A stretch of 64,000 nucleotides of DNA from Perognathus longimembris pacificus (taxonomy: Eukaryota; Chordata; Mammalia; Rodentia; Heteromyidae), in assembly GCF_023159225.1 (NCBI RefSeq), contig NC_063161.1, positions 3,777,274 to 3,841,273 on the forward strand. Direction: 5' to 3'. Made by a program: the position numbers and the translations under genes. Below the pieces are notes generated by a model. It did no database searches. It was not told the DNA's origin and saw only the letters and a program-made list of their open reading frames with translations. Each line of letters begins with the position of its first letter. Within the stretch, counting starts at the first letter, position 1. Shown here piece by piece: positions 1 through 9,766 of this stretch.

Positions 1-1439
1 ACCCACGTGGCAGTGGTGGCCTCTGGCCCGCAGCCCCTCTCTCAGGGTGCGTTGCTGGCGGCCATGTCCGAGCTGGGTCCTGGTGGGCACGCGGCGGGGT
101 CTCCGTGCCCCACTGGGGGGCTCCGGGGTGGATCTCCTTGCTGCCTCCGTGGCTCTGTTGATTTGGGGGTATCCAGGTCCCCCAAGTCCTCCGTGGCTTA
201 GCCCTGGGACCTAAGTGAGGCAGGAAGACGCGGGCAGCGTGCACAGGAGCCGGGCGGGGAAGAAGCCCAGCAGGCCTGGCCCTCCCTCCTGCCCAGGCGA
301 TCCGTGGTGTTTCCGTGGTGGGGGTGGGGGGAGCCCCTCCCTCTCGTCCTCCAGGGCCGGCCGCAGGCTCGCAGCCCCCGAGGGACGGCGTGGCCACCGC
401 GGGGCAGCCTGGGGCAGGGGCTTCCCAGGGGGGAGGGCTGCCCCGTCCTCGTTCCCACGTGGGCTGGCCACGGCCAGCGGTCCAGGCGCTGGCTGCTGGC
501 CCCGCGGGTGGGGGGGGCTGACCCTCTAACTGGGGGGGGACATTTCCTGGCGGCTATCTTGCCAGTGGACCACTGACCTCTGACCTCATCTTGGGGCAGG
601 AAGGGGCTCTGTGTGGCTCGGGGTTTTGGGGGGCTGACTTCTGGGGAGACCCAGCCCCTCCTGCCTCCGTCTGCAGGTCACCCGCAGGCCCTGGGTCCCA
701 GGCTTCAGGTGCCTTTGACCCCCAGGGGCCTCCCTGGGGCATTGGGCCAGCGGGAGAGGGGCGCACAGCCCTGGGTGTGAATTCTCCCTCACTGGGCTTC
801 TGTTTGTCTCTGCCAAGCAAAGCCCCCCCCCCCAAGTGCCACGTGAACCCCATGGAATAGGCTCAGGAGAGCCTGGTGTTCTCAGAGGTTGGCGATGGAA
901 GGACATCTTTGCGTGCCATCTCTCCCTCCAGAGGGTGGCAGAACTTGGCGGGGTGGGGAGGGGGGGTCCCCCGCTTGCTTTCTGTCTCTGAGCCCCTGGG
1001 GGAGGGCGGAGCCAACAGACGAGCGGGGTCTCCCCAGCGGGGGGCCCCCTGTCTCCCCAGCCGGGGCCGGCAGAGCTCGTGCCTTGGCCGCCGGGTGCCC
1101 AGCCCTTGCCTCCCGCCGAGGGGCGCCTGGCACGGGCCTTTCTGGAAGCAGAGCCCCGTGTCCCCGCCCCCCCCCCCTTCCCCGGGGCCACACTGAGACA
1201 CGCAGACTTCTAAGCCGCCGCTGCGAAGGGACGTTTAATTTGGAAAAGGTTTCCCTGGCTGAATGGAAACTTCTGGGCCGAGAGGGAGATGCGTGCAGCT
1301 CATGGAGGCCGGAAGCGGGAAGCCTCGGGTCCACCGTTCCGGAAGGCGGCGGGAGCAGCCGGGCTGGGAAGGAAAACGAAAGAATGGCGTTTACAATGGG
1401 GTTCTTCTTGTCTTGTTTGATGACGCTACTGAGGTTGAC
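1..1439. other. GC-rich intergenic sequence, no gene seen
   Basis: No exon with recognisable protein similarity, RNA gene or clear interspersed repeat was found here. Open frames on both strands are Pro/Gly/Arg-rich and overlap each other, as expected for sequence this rich in GC. Confidence 0.6.
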
Positions 1440-1636
1440 CTCGGCCTGGGCGCTGTCTCTTGGCTGTTTTGTTCAGGGTTCTATAGGCTGCGGCCACTCG
1501 AGCTACAGCTCCGCTGGTTAATTGGAGATAGGAGCTTCCTGGACTTTCCTGCCCAGGCTGGCTTCGAACTGGGATCCTTGGATCTCAGCCTCCTGAGTAG
1601 CTGGGGTGACAGGCGTGAGCCGCCAGCTCCTTAACT
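1440..1636 (-). mobile_element. Composite B1/ID-like SINE
   Basis: Read on the minus strand this shows the B1 (7SL-like) head: 'gctactcaggaggctgagatc' appears here as 'gatctcagcctcctgagtag', followed by the 'ggttcgaagccagcc' type block (here 'ggctggcttcgaactgg'). It continues into the 'ctccaattaaccagc' linker and a degraded ID-like tail. It is the most common SINE type in the window. Confidence 0.85.
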
Positions 1637-1667
1637 GGAGCAGTTTTCAAAAGCAAGTTTCTAACAG

Positions 1668-1760
1668 CTGTGGACCTGGGGGTGTTGGTGTACACCTGCA
1701 ACCCCAGCCCTCTGGGTGCGGTGGCACACTCCTGTAACCCCAGCCCCCTGGGGGTGTCGG
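1668..1760 (+). mobile_element. Two short B1-like head fragments in tandem
   Basis: Two adjacent segments resemble the 7SL-derived start of B1/Alu-type SINEs ('ggtggcacactcctgtaa'). They are short and diverged, so this is a tentative call. Confidence 0.4.
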
Positions 1761-2070
1761 CTGTGGACGCAGGGTCTCCCGCCACCGGCAGAGACGCCGG
1801 AAAGATGGAGCAACGATCCCGCCGGTCGGCACGGCGACGCGGGCGTCTTCCGTTCTTGCCGCTTCTCCCACGAACGCGGTCCAGGCGTCCAGGAGAGGGC
1901 GCGTCCCGGCTTTGTGTCGCTTCTCTCTTCCCGGCGTCAGTGCCGTCACCCCAGCGCCCGCCGCAGCCGCACACCAGATTCGAGACGCCGCCCGGGCGCC
2001 TGGGGCCCAGTCGGGCTCCGTCTCTTGCGAAAGCGGCTGCGAGGCCGGGAATTCTAGACCACAGGGGCCC
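1755..2070. promoter_or_regulatory. CpG-dense island without an attached gene
   Basis: This stretch keeps many CpG dinucleotides ('gccggtcggcacggcgacgc', 'cgagacgccgcccgggcgcc') while its flanks are repeats. It could be an orphan CpG island, an alternative promoter or the start of a noncoding transcript. No exon or splice site could be assigned. It is a compositional call only. Confidence 0.45.
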
Positions 2071-2203
2071 ATCTGAGAGCCATTTCCTCATTGCTCCCGC
2101 CCCAGCCTGGCCCTGGCCCCCCTCCCCAGCCCTGCCAGGGCCCCCCCACCCAGCCCCGGCCCCCACCATCCACTTTCCAGCTTCTGTCTGTCCACACTGA
2201 ATC

Positions 2204-2400
2204 TTTTTTTTGGCCAGTCCTGGGACTCAGGGCCTGAGCACTGTCCCTGGCTTCTTCTTGCTCAAGGCTAGCACTCTGCCACTTGAGCCACAGCGCCGCT
2301 TCTGGCCGTTTTCTGTATACGTGGTGCTGGGGAATCGAACCCAGGGCCTCGTGTATCCGAGGCAGGCACTCTTGCCACTAGGCCATATCCCCAGCCCCAA
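2204..2400 (-). mobile_element. Dimeric ID-like SINE (young family) with target-site duplication
   Basis: On the minus strand the element runs from 'ggggctggggatatggcctag' through a B-box-like 'ggttcgattcccc' to a second tRNA-like unit ('gtggctcaagtggcagagtg') and an A-tail. A 16-bp direct repeat, 'cacactgaatcttttt', flanks it at 2193-2208 and 2401-2416. The family resembles dimeric ID-like SINEs known from geomyoid rodents. Confidence 0.9.
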
Positions 2401-2416
2401 CACACTGAATCTTTTT

Positions 2417-2678
2417 CTTTCTTTCTTTCTTTCTTTTTTTTTTTTTTTTTGGCCAGTCCTGGGCCTTGGACTCAGGGCCTGAGCACTGTGGGTGTGTGTG
2501 GGTATTGGCCCACTGTGCCAATACCAAGCTTCTTTTTGCTCAAGGTTAGCACTCTGCCACCTGAGCCACAGCGCCCCCTCTGGCTGTTTTCTGTATATGT
2601 GGTGCTGGGGAATCGAACCCAGAGCCTCATGTATACAGGGCAAGCACTCTACCACTAGGCCACGTTCCCAGCCCCCCT
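2417..2678 (-). mobile_element. Dimeric ID-like SINE with internal insertion
   Basis: This is the same family and orientation as the element immediately to the left, beginning with a T-tract that is the A-tail of the minus-strand element. The second unit carries an extra ~40-bp segment (about 2489-2529) made of GT-rich sequence and a short inverted repeat ('ggtattggcc' and 'gtgccaatacc'). A third copy of the 'ctgaatctt' target motif sits at 2680-2688. Confidence 0.85.
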
Positions 2679-2973
2679 GCTGAATCTTAAAAGTTGACCC
2701 GTTCAACTTAAATATCCACTTGGCTCCCCGCTGGGAGGCTCTAGCACTCCTCCCAGGTCCTCGCCTTGTATTTATTTGTAAAGAGGTGTGAATTCAGGGC
2801 CCTGCCCTCGCTCCCGGGGCCCGCTACCACCGGAGCCGCGGCGCCTCCAGCCCTCCCCACTCTGCTCGTGTTTTCCGGTAGGTTCTCTCTTTCCGCCACC
2901 TCGGGATTGTAGTTGTCCAGCTTACGCTTCCCACGTGGCTGGGGTGACAGCCTGCACCCTGAGCCCGCAGACG

Positions 2974-3037
2974 GTGCGTGTGCGTGTGCGTGTGCGTGTG
3001 CGTGTGCGTGTGCGTGTGAGAGAGAGAGAGAGAGAGA
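2974..3037. repeat. (GTGCGT)n(GA)n microsatellite
   Basis: Perfect GTGCGT hexamers pass into a GA dinucleotide run. The tract abuts the SINE that follows. Confidence 0.95.
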
Positions 3038-3039
3038 AT

Positions 3040-3258
3040 CCTGGGCTTAACCTGAGGACCCGGGTGCTGTCGCTGAGCTTCCTTTTCTTTGTTCTGCTTA
3101 AGGCTGGCACCCTACCACTTGGACCACAGCTCCGTCCCTGGCTTTCTGGTGGTTAATGAGAGCGAAGCGTCCCACGGACTGCCCTGCCTGGGCTGGCTTT
3201 GAACCTCCATGCTCAGATCTCAGCGATCTCGGCGTCCTGCGGAGCTGGGGTTGCCGGG
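3040..3258 (-). mobile_element. Composite B1/ID-like SINE
   Basis: The minus strand shows the ID-like tail, the linker and the B1 head ('gatctcagcgatctcggcg' and 'ggctggctttgaacc' on the plus strand). It is diverged and GC-shifted relative to the other copies. Confidence 0.8.
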
Positions 3259-3629
3259 GGGGGGGGGGGGCCGCTGGCGTCTGGTGCGGGGCTCGTTTCT
3301 CAAGCAGGGTCTTGGGGCCTGGGCTGCCTCCCTCCTGCTTGGGCCTTCGGTGTCTCGGGGTGACAGGCACCGCTGGCCCAGCAAGCCCGGGCCGTCCAGC
3401 CCTCCCTCCCCTTGGGCAGCAGGCCTTGGTAAACTTGGCAGAGGCCCCTCCGCCCCGAGGCCTCGCGTGGGCCTGTGGCCTCTGGCACAGGAGGCCCGGC
3501 CGGCTGGCGGGGGAAGTCAGGCAAAGGCGAGCGGACTCTGCCCCTCCTCCCTCAGCCAGCGCCAGCGCCTGCCCCTCCCCCATCCTCACTCACTCTGCGG
3601 GGGGGGGGGGTGTCAGCAGGGACAGAGGA

Positions 3630-3910
3630 TCCACCCACCCACCCCATATCCATCTATGCACCCATCCTTCCCTCCCTCCCTCCCAGCCTCCACCCATCTG
3701 CCCACCCACCCATCTATCCAGCCACCCATCTATCCACCCATCCCTCCCTCCCATGTCTTCCCTCCCTCCCTCCCTCCCTCCCTCCCTCCCTCCACTCATC
3801 CACCCATCTATCCACCCATCCCTCCCTCCCATGTCTTCCCTCCCTCCCTCCCTCCCCCCATCCACCCATCTATCCACCCACCCCCCTCTCCCACACCTAT
3901 TATCTATCAC
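3630..3910. repeat. CCATC/CCTCC minisatellite
   Basis: Imperfect repeats of CCCATCCATC and CCCTCCCTCC contain a longer duplicated block: 'ccatccctccctcccatgtc' occurs at least twice, followed each time by a CCTCC run. Open frames on both strands here come from the repeat. Confidence 0.9.
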
Positions 3911-4078
3911 CCGCCTGTCTGTTGTTCATCCGTCACCCTTCATTCACCATCTGTGCACACCCCGCTCTCGTGTTCATCCATCCACCACGCGTCCAAGTTG
4001 TCCGCAAGAACGCGGTTTAAAGAAGTCCCTTGGTCGTTTTTCATTGGGATATTTGGTTTTTAAATTTGAAGTTGTAAG

Positions 4079-4350
4079 TTCCTTCCCTTCCCCCCCTCCC
4101 CTCCCCTTCCCTTCCCCTTCCCTTCTCTTCCCCTCCACTCCCCTCCCCTCCTCTTCAGTTCCCCTCTCCTCTCCTTCTTCTTCTCCCCTCCCCTTCCCTT
4201 CCCTTCCCTTCCCCTCCCCTCCCCTTCCCTTCCCCTCTCCTCTCCTCCCCTCCCCTTTCCTTCCCTCCCCTCCCCTTTCCTTCCCTCCCCTCTCCTCCCC
4301 TTCCTTTTGTTTTCCTCTTCCCCTCTCCCTTTTTTCTTTTCTTTCTTTTT
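4079..4350. repeat. Polypyrimidine tract (CCCCTTCC)n
   Basis: About 270 bases are nearly pure C and T on the plus strand, with irregular CCCCTTCC and CCCCTCC units. Such tracts can adopt non-B structures. No coding content is seen. Confidence 0.95.
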
Positions 4351-4466
4351 GTGACAGAACCTCTATGCCGCCCAGGCTGGTCTCGAACCCAGCATACCCC
4401 AGGTTGACACCTCCTCTCTCAGCCTCCCACGTGCTGTGATTATAGACCCGCGCTGTCATGTCTGGC
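4351..4466 (-). mobile_element. Monomeric B1-like SINE
   Basis: The minus strand carries the 7SL-derived body without an ID tail ('gcccaggctggtctcgaac' and 'tgctgtgattatag' on the plus strand). The neighbouring polypyrimidine tract stands where its A-tail would be. Confidence 0.75.
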
Positions 4467-4469
4467 TTT

Positions 4470-4655
4470 ATGGTTGTTTTAGAATGCATTCTGGGTACTA
4501 GGCTTTATTAGATTCTCGATTTACACATGCTTTATCAGGGTCTTTGGATTGTTTTCATACTTACTCATGTTCTTCAAAACCCACAAGTTTTTAGATTCAA
4601 GTTACCTAGTGTTTTCTCTGGTGTTTGTGTTGTGGATGTCATATTTTAAAAGCTA
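4470..4655 (-). mobile_element. L1 (LINE) fragment, antisense
   Basis: The plus strand resembles antisense L1 sequence: a 'ttctgggtactaggctttat' block followed by 'tttatcagggtctttgga' and 'gttgtggatgtcatattt'. This is a recall-based match to the general L1 pattern; the subfamily is not assigned. Confidence 0.5.
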
Positions 4656-4659
4656 CTGA

Positions 4660-4890
4660 CTCCAGGTGCCAGTGGCTCAGGCCTAGAATCCTAGCTACTC
4701 AGGAGGCTGAGATCTGAGGATGGCGGTTCAAAGCCAGCCCAGGCAGGAAAGTCTGTGACACTTTTATCTCCAATTGACTGCTAAAAACGCTGGAAATAGA
4801 GCTGTGGCTCAAGTGGAAGAGTGCTGGCCTTGAGCAAAAAAGCGAAGGGACAGGGCCCAGGCCCCGAGTTCAAGCTCCAGGGCCAACACA
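4660..4890 (+). mobile_element. Composite B1/ID-like SINE
   Basis: A well-preserved plus-strand copy: 'gccagtggctcaggcctaga', then 'gctactcaggaggctgagat', the linker 'ctccaattgactgc', and the ID-like unit 'gctgtggctcaagtgg' ending in 'gagttcaagctcc'. It shows the full order of parts of this family. It is followed by a (GCAT)n(GACA)n(CA)n tract that has grown from its tail. Confidence 0.9.
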
Positions 4891-4952
4891 TGCATGCATG
4901 CATGCAGACAGACAGACAGACAGACACACACAAATGCACGCACACACACGCT
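4890..4952. repeat. (GCAT)n(GACA)n(CA)n microsatellite
   Basis: Three simple repeats lie in series directly at the 3' end of the preceding SINE, as is usual for tails that expand. Confidence 0.9.
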
Positions 4953-5084
4953 GCTAACTAATCCAGGCTCATGAAGGCTTGCACTCCTCTAAGAGTGTTA
5001 GTGTGAACCCACCGGTGTCTGTGCTTCATCCTGTGGTCTCGGGGGGGGGGGGGCGGGGAATCTAGCTGCATTCCTTCACACGGG

Positions 5085-5275
5085 GTCTTCCATTATCTTA
5101 GCACCGTTTGTCGAACCGTTCTTTCCTCGGCGATTGTCTCGGCTCCTCGCTGAGTATCGACGGACTGTACGAGTACAGGTCTGCTTCGGGGCTTTCCGAG
5201 CTGCGTTCCGGCTCATTGATCGGTACATCCATAGCCGGCACCACGCAGCCTCGACCGCCGGCTTCACAGGAAAAC
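5085..5275 (-). mobile_element. L1 fragment, antisense, strongly GC-shifted
   Basis: The plus strand follows the antisense L1 pattern of 'agcaccatttgttgaa...ttgatctatgtgtctatc...gccagtaccac', but many positions that are A or T in typical L1 copies are G or C here ('agcaccgtttgtcgaacc', 'ttgatcggtacatccatagc', 'ccggcaccacg'). The assignment rests on the order of the matching blocks and remains provisional. Confidence 0.5.
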
Positions 5276-5285
5276 TCAACCCCGC

Positions 5286-5286
5286 T

Positions 5287-5328
<42 letters not shown>

Positions 5329-5330
5329 CC
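5286..5330. repeat. (GT)n(GA)n microsatellite
   Basis: A GT run of about 14 units is followed by a GA run. The same compound type recurs at 2974 and 52566. Confidence 0.95.
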
Positions 5331-5584
5331 TGTGGTCTGAGCAGTTGACCTTTGACGCTGAGCCTCAGCCAAGCACTTTACGAATGGCTCCCCACATGCG
5401 TGTGGAGGGAAGGTGGCAGGCTGGACTCGAATCCAGGTCTGCTGCAAAGTGCTCGCCTTTAGTGGCCGTCCTCCCGGCTCCGTTCCTCCAGGTGGCCTCA
5501 AGACCCCCGGGGTGCCCCCGAGAGCGAGTGGGGCCCCTGGGAAGGGCGCCCGGCACTCCACGCGGCGAAGACGGCTTGGGAGGT

Positions 5585-5655
5585 GCCCGTCCTGGGGCTT
5601 GAACTCAAGGCCCGGGCACGGTCCCTTCGCTTGTTTCCTCAAGGCCGGCCAGCCT
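5585..5655 (-). mobile_element. ID-like SINE tail fragment
   Basis: The plus-strand blocks 'ggggcttgaactcaaggccc' and 'tttcctcaaggccggc' match the minus-strand end of the composite SINEs. The B1 head is missing. Confidence 0.6.
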
Positions 5656-6225
5656 GTGAGCCGCCAGGGCCCCGTGGGTACCGTGGCCTTCGAGGGCCCG
5701 CCTCCCGGGGGTCCTGTGAACCCCGGTCATCGCTCACCGGCCGCCAAGCGTCGTGGTGTTCCTTTGCCCCCGGTGTCCACAGGCTGGGCGGATGGCAGCT
5801 ACCTGGAGGGCGGCATGGGGGCTGCCTTCTCCGCGCGGGCCACTAGGGGGCAGCAGCGCACCACGCGTTCCCTTCCCACCGCCAGCCTTGGGCCGAGGCG
5901 CTGCCTGCCGGCTCTGCCCGGGTCAGAGTCTGACCCCCCCCCCCCCCGAGGGCATCGAGGCCACGCTGGACCGAGCAGGAGCACCGCCCAGCGCCCCCTG
6001 GGGCTCACCCTGCAAGGCCTTTCTGCTGTGCCCGGGGTTCGAGCCTGCCCAGGAGCGCCCGGTTATGGTGGCCAGGAGACTCCTGGGAGGGAGGTCGTGG
6101 AGGGCGGGCCCGGGGCCGCTGCCCCTAGGGGGGCCGGGGGCGTGGCCTGGAGTGGCGGCCGGCCCACAGCTGCCTCTGAGCAGCCGCGTCACCGGAAGCC
6201 CAGTGCAATAAGCAGCACCGAGACG

Positions 6226-7075
6226 GCCAGGCGTTGGGGTACGCACCTGTAGCCCCCGCCGCTCGGGACGCTCAGATGGGGGGATCCGGGGAGCCAGGGG
6301 TTCAAGACTTGTCTTGCCATTTGCCCTTCCGTGTTTATCGCGGCACAATTCACAACAGCCAAAATATGGAATCAACCCAGATGCCCCTCCACAGACGAAT
6401 GGATCCAAAAAATATGGTACCTATACACAGTGGAATACTACATAGCGATTAGGAATGGTGAAATATTGTTATTCGCAGGGAAATGGTCAGAACTTGAACA
6501 AATAATGTGGAGTGAGACAAGCCTAGAACACAGAAAACAAAGGGGCATGATCTCCCTGATATATGACTGTTAACAAAGGGAGATGGAGAGACAGTAGAGA
6601 CCAGGTCTGTGAAACCATAAACTGCTTGTCAAATGGTATTCCCCACAGGATTGGGTCAGCGACCCAACATTATGTAACTAAAACCAAACAATTACTCAAC
6701 ATCTAAAGGTCAAAAATTGACCTCTCAGTGGATCACAATAGCTCAAAAGCTATGTATGTACGTTCATATAAGACTACTGTCGACATATTGTCTAATGTGG
6801 ACATTACATTTAAAGCACTAGGTGAATTTTCTTGGGCATAGGCCACGTGGCTACTGTCTATGTTCTTGGTACATTGTATATTGTATATGTGTCTACCTGA
6901 CCTAGGGAAGGGAAAGAAAAACAGGGTGTAAGATGTCACAAGAAATGGACACACTGCCCTACTATGTAACTGTACCCCGTTTGCACAACACCGTGTCAAA
7001 AAAAAATTTGTTTAATACATAAATAATTTAAAAAAAAGACTTGTCTTGCAAGCCAGTCTGAGGAAGTCCAGGACT
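6226..7075 (+). mobile_element. B1-like SINE split by an L1 insertion
   Basis: The left part (6226-6317) runs from 'ggccaggcgttggggtacgc' to 'ggttcaagacttgtcttgc'. It resumes at 7037 with 'acttgtcttgcaagccagtc'. Removing the L1 and one copy of the duplicated target gives a continuous B1 body, so the SINE is older than the L1. Confidence 0.8.
6318..7035 (+). mobile_element. 5'-truncated L1 with intact ORF2 tail, 3' UTR and target-site duplication
   Basis: This is the 3' end of an L1 retrotransposon. The frame ending at the TAA at 6571-6573 encodes about 80 residues typical of the L1 ORF2 C-terminus (motifs FIAAQFTTAKIWNQP, DEWIQK and YTVEYYIAIRNGE). A ~460-bp AT-rich 3' UTR and a short A-rich end follow. 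A 14-bp direct repeat, 'aagacttgtcttgc', flanks it at 6304-6317 and 7036-7049. The intact frame and clear duplication suggest a fairly recent insertion. It is too truncated to move by itself. Confidence 0.92.
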
Positions 7076-7079
7076 GGCC

Positions 7080-8200
7080 ACGCCACACCCACTCTGGGGT
7101 CAAAGCCCCCCGTCCACTGCGCTGGGAATGCCAGCTGCCAGGTGCCCGGGCTGTGCCCGTCCCCGGGTACAGAAGAGGCTCAGGGAGAGGCAGGAACCTT
7201 CTGGAACGGCCAGGTGGTTGGCTGGTTATCCGGAGCCTCTTCCCCTGAAAGCCCGCCGCTGCCAAGAAGACTGGGTTGGACGGCGGGGTTGCTGGACAGG
7301 CGTGCGGGCCGCGGTGCCCGGGGGGGGGGGGGGGGGGCCGGGTCAGCCGTGTGCCGGGCTCCGGGCTCTTCGGGGCTCGGGGCGGCTCTGCGGACGCCAG
7401 GGGGCGCCAGCACCACACCCGGAGCCCGGCACGGGGCCTCCAGGAGCGGGCTCAGCCCCGGGGAAGCGCGGCTCCACTCCCCGCCCCCCCCCGGCCGGGT
7501 ACCCCCGTGGGTAGCTCTGGGGTGCCCTCTCTCCACTGCCGTTCACCTTCCTCTCGGCCTTCCCCCCCCCCCCCAAGTCCGCCCTGACTCCCCGGCCCAG
7601 GGCTTGCTCTTCCCTCCAAATCCAGGCACAAGCGGGGCGCTGCTGCGGTTCCTGGCCGGCAGACTGCGAGGCCCGCGGTTTTGGGGAGCCCCGTGCTTTG
7701 GGGAGCCCGGCGTCCGCCTGGAGTTGTGCACGAGCTCTGCGAGTTGCCTCCCCAGTTCCGGCCGGGGCTCCGCGTCTCTGCGGGGGCTGGGGTCCCGGGT
7801 GGGCTGGGGGTACATGTCCCCCTCACCCCCCCACCCCCAGGCTCGCAGGTCAGGAGAAGCCTCCGGGAATTGCCTCCCAATGCAACCCAGCCTCACCCTG
7901 GCCGATATTATTTGAGGCCATTTGAACACTGTCGTTTGTATGATCCCCAAGTCGACACGACTTTTCTTAGTTTTGGGAAATCCAAAGCGTTAAGCACAAC
8001 GGCTCCGTGTCTGCTCCAGACCTGGGGAGCGGGGGGAGGGGGTGGTGGGGGGGGTCTCACAGGTAGGCTGGCCAGGCCCGTCCCCAGGGTCCCTCCCGGG
8101 ACAGGGCTGGCTTTTCTGAGACAAAGGAATCCGTGGGACCCAGGGCCATCCCCGCAGCCGCCTTGGCTCTGGAGGAGACAGCAGGTGCCCAGGACAAAGC
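7080..8200. other. GC-rich intergenic sequence, no gene seen
   Basis: Long G and C runs (for example 7320-7338 and 7565-7575) and high CpG. Open frames on both strands are compositional. A small less GC-rich pocket at about 7895-8000 ('ggccgatattatttgaggcc') has no recognisable identity. Confidence 0.55.
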
Positions 8201-8206
8201 AGCTCG

Positions 8207-8237
8207 GTTGCCAGGTAACGAGGGTCACCATAGCAAC
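8207..8237. promoter_or_regulatory. Two adjacent RFX-type X-box motifs
   Basis: 'gttgccaggtaac' (8207-8219) is an inverted repeat of the RFX half-site with a 1-bp spacer. 'gtcaccatagcaac' (8224-8237) fits the X-box consensus GTNRCCNNRGYAAC at every position. Two such sites 5 bp apart suggest a binding element for RFX-family factors. No gene start is visible nearby, so it would be distal. Confidence 0.55.
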
Positions 8238-9297
8238 GCAGCCTCCTCGGAGGCGGTGGAAGCCCGGTTGCCCCCCCACCCTGCGGCTGGGGTGGGGTAC
8301 GCCGGGCCGGGGCCGGGGGGTGGGGTGGGGTGGGGGAGGGGCTGGGCCGGGGCCCCGGGGTCTGCACCCCGCCCTGCCGCGGGCGCTGGGGTCATCCGCG
8401 GCTCCTCCATGTGCCAAGGGCAGGCGCCCGTCGCGTCCCTGTCCTTCCCCACGCCGTGCCAGGCTCTGCAGTGGCCCAGGTCACCCCTGGCTGCCCGGCA
8501 CGGCGCCGGACACGCGATGGGGGACCCCGGTGACTGCGGGGCGGCGGGGGGGGGGGAGGAGAGCGAAGCCTCGGGCCTCGCCGGGTGACCTTGCCGTGTC
8601 CCCGGCCTCTCGGGGCCTGGCTTCGTGTCCTCGGGGCTGCTTTGCCGCGACAGGCACAGGGGTTGGGACCCACGCGCTGGAGGTGGGGTGGGCCGGCTCC
8701 GTCTGCCCCCTCCCCCCCCTCCCCCTCCCCCAGAAGCCCCCCCCTCCAGCTTGAGTTATTCAGCACCCCATCCCGTGTGCCGGGGAACCGGGACCAGACG
8801 CCCCCCTCCCCCGCCTCCCTGTGCCCTGGGCTCCGCGTGTCGTGAACGGAGGCTGCCAGGCAGACAGTGCGCCCGGCGGGACCGTGGTGAGGCGGGGAGA
8901 GTCCAGCCAGCTCCGCCCCCCGCCCCCCCCCCCCCAAGGACAGACCCCTGGGTTCAGCCGCGTCATCTCCACCGCCTCTGTGACCTCGCCTGCCGCCCGG
9001 AACAGGGCGACGGGAAAGGGCGACCGAGGGCAGCAGCTCCCAGCCAGACCCGGTCCCCACGTGCCCCCCCACCCCCCGTCCTTCCTGCCCCCCTACTCCT
9101 GTGCTTGGTTCTTCTCCGTCCTCAGCCATTCTGCCCCCAGCACCCTGATTTCCTGATTCCCTGGGGCACAGGTTTCTGGAGGGGGGGGTCTACAGGGCCA
9201 TCCCCAGCCCCCAGGGCACCGCCCGAAGGCCCCATCACGCCCGTCCGGGCGGGGGTGGGGTGCGGGAGGAGGCGGCCCGGCTTTCCTCAGCCCATTA

Positions 9298-9311
9298 GTT
9301 GCCATGGAAAC
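9298..9311. promoter_or_regulatory. Near-consensus RFX X-box motif
   Basis: 'gttgccatggaaac' differs from GTNRCCNNRGYAAC at one position. A further half-site ('tagcaacc') lies a few bases downstream. Confidence 0.4.
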
Positions 9312-9488
9312 CTCCTAGCAACCACACCAACAGGATGTGCACCGCGGCCCAGGCGGTGGCTGCTGGGGGGGGGAGGTGGCCCCCCCCCGCCCGCCCAGGA
9401 GGGCTGCTGGGAGCCAGTGGGGCGGGGGGGGGGGGGAACCTGGGCGGGGTGGGGGGGACCTGGTGGCCATTCCTATGGACCACCTTCT

Positions 9489-9557
9489 GTGCGTGCATGC
9501 GTGTGTGTATGTATGTATGTGTGTGAGCATGTGCGTGTGCGTGTGCGTGTGTGCATG
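9489..9557. repeat. (GTGTGC/GTAT)n microsatellite
   Basis: Imperfect GT-rich repeats lie immediately before a minus-strand SINE. Confidence 0.9.
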
Positions 9558-9564
9558 CTGCCGT

Positions 9565-9766
9565 CAACACCGGGGTTTGAACTCAGGGCCTGGGCATCTA
9601 CTGTCCTTTAGCTTTTCCTTGTTCAAGGCTGGCTCTGCCGCTTGAGTCTCTGGCTTCTTCGGTGTTTATTTGGAGATAAAAGTCTCCGGACTTTCCTGTC
9701 TGGCTTCCAACCACAGCCCTCCCGTCTCTGATCTCCCCGCGGTGCTCGGCTGTCCTGCTTGCTGGG
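9565..9766 (-). mobile_element. Composite B1/ID-like SINE
   Basis: The plus strand begins 'ggggtttgaactcagggcct' (ID-like tail) and passes through 'ttcaaggctggctctgccgc' and 'ggagataaaagtctccggac' to a diverged B1 head. Confidence 0.85.

Noticed and set aside
3156..4439. 427-codon frame rich in Pro, Ser and His
   Set aside because: It is the translation of CCATC and CCCTTCC repeats.
6331..6573. 80-codon frame as a small host gene
   Set aside because: It is the C-terminal end of L1 ORF2 within a 5'-truncated insertion.
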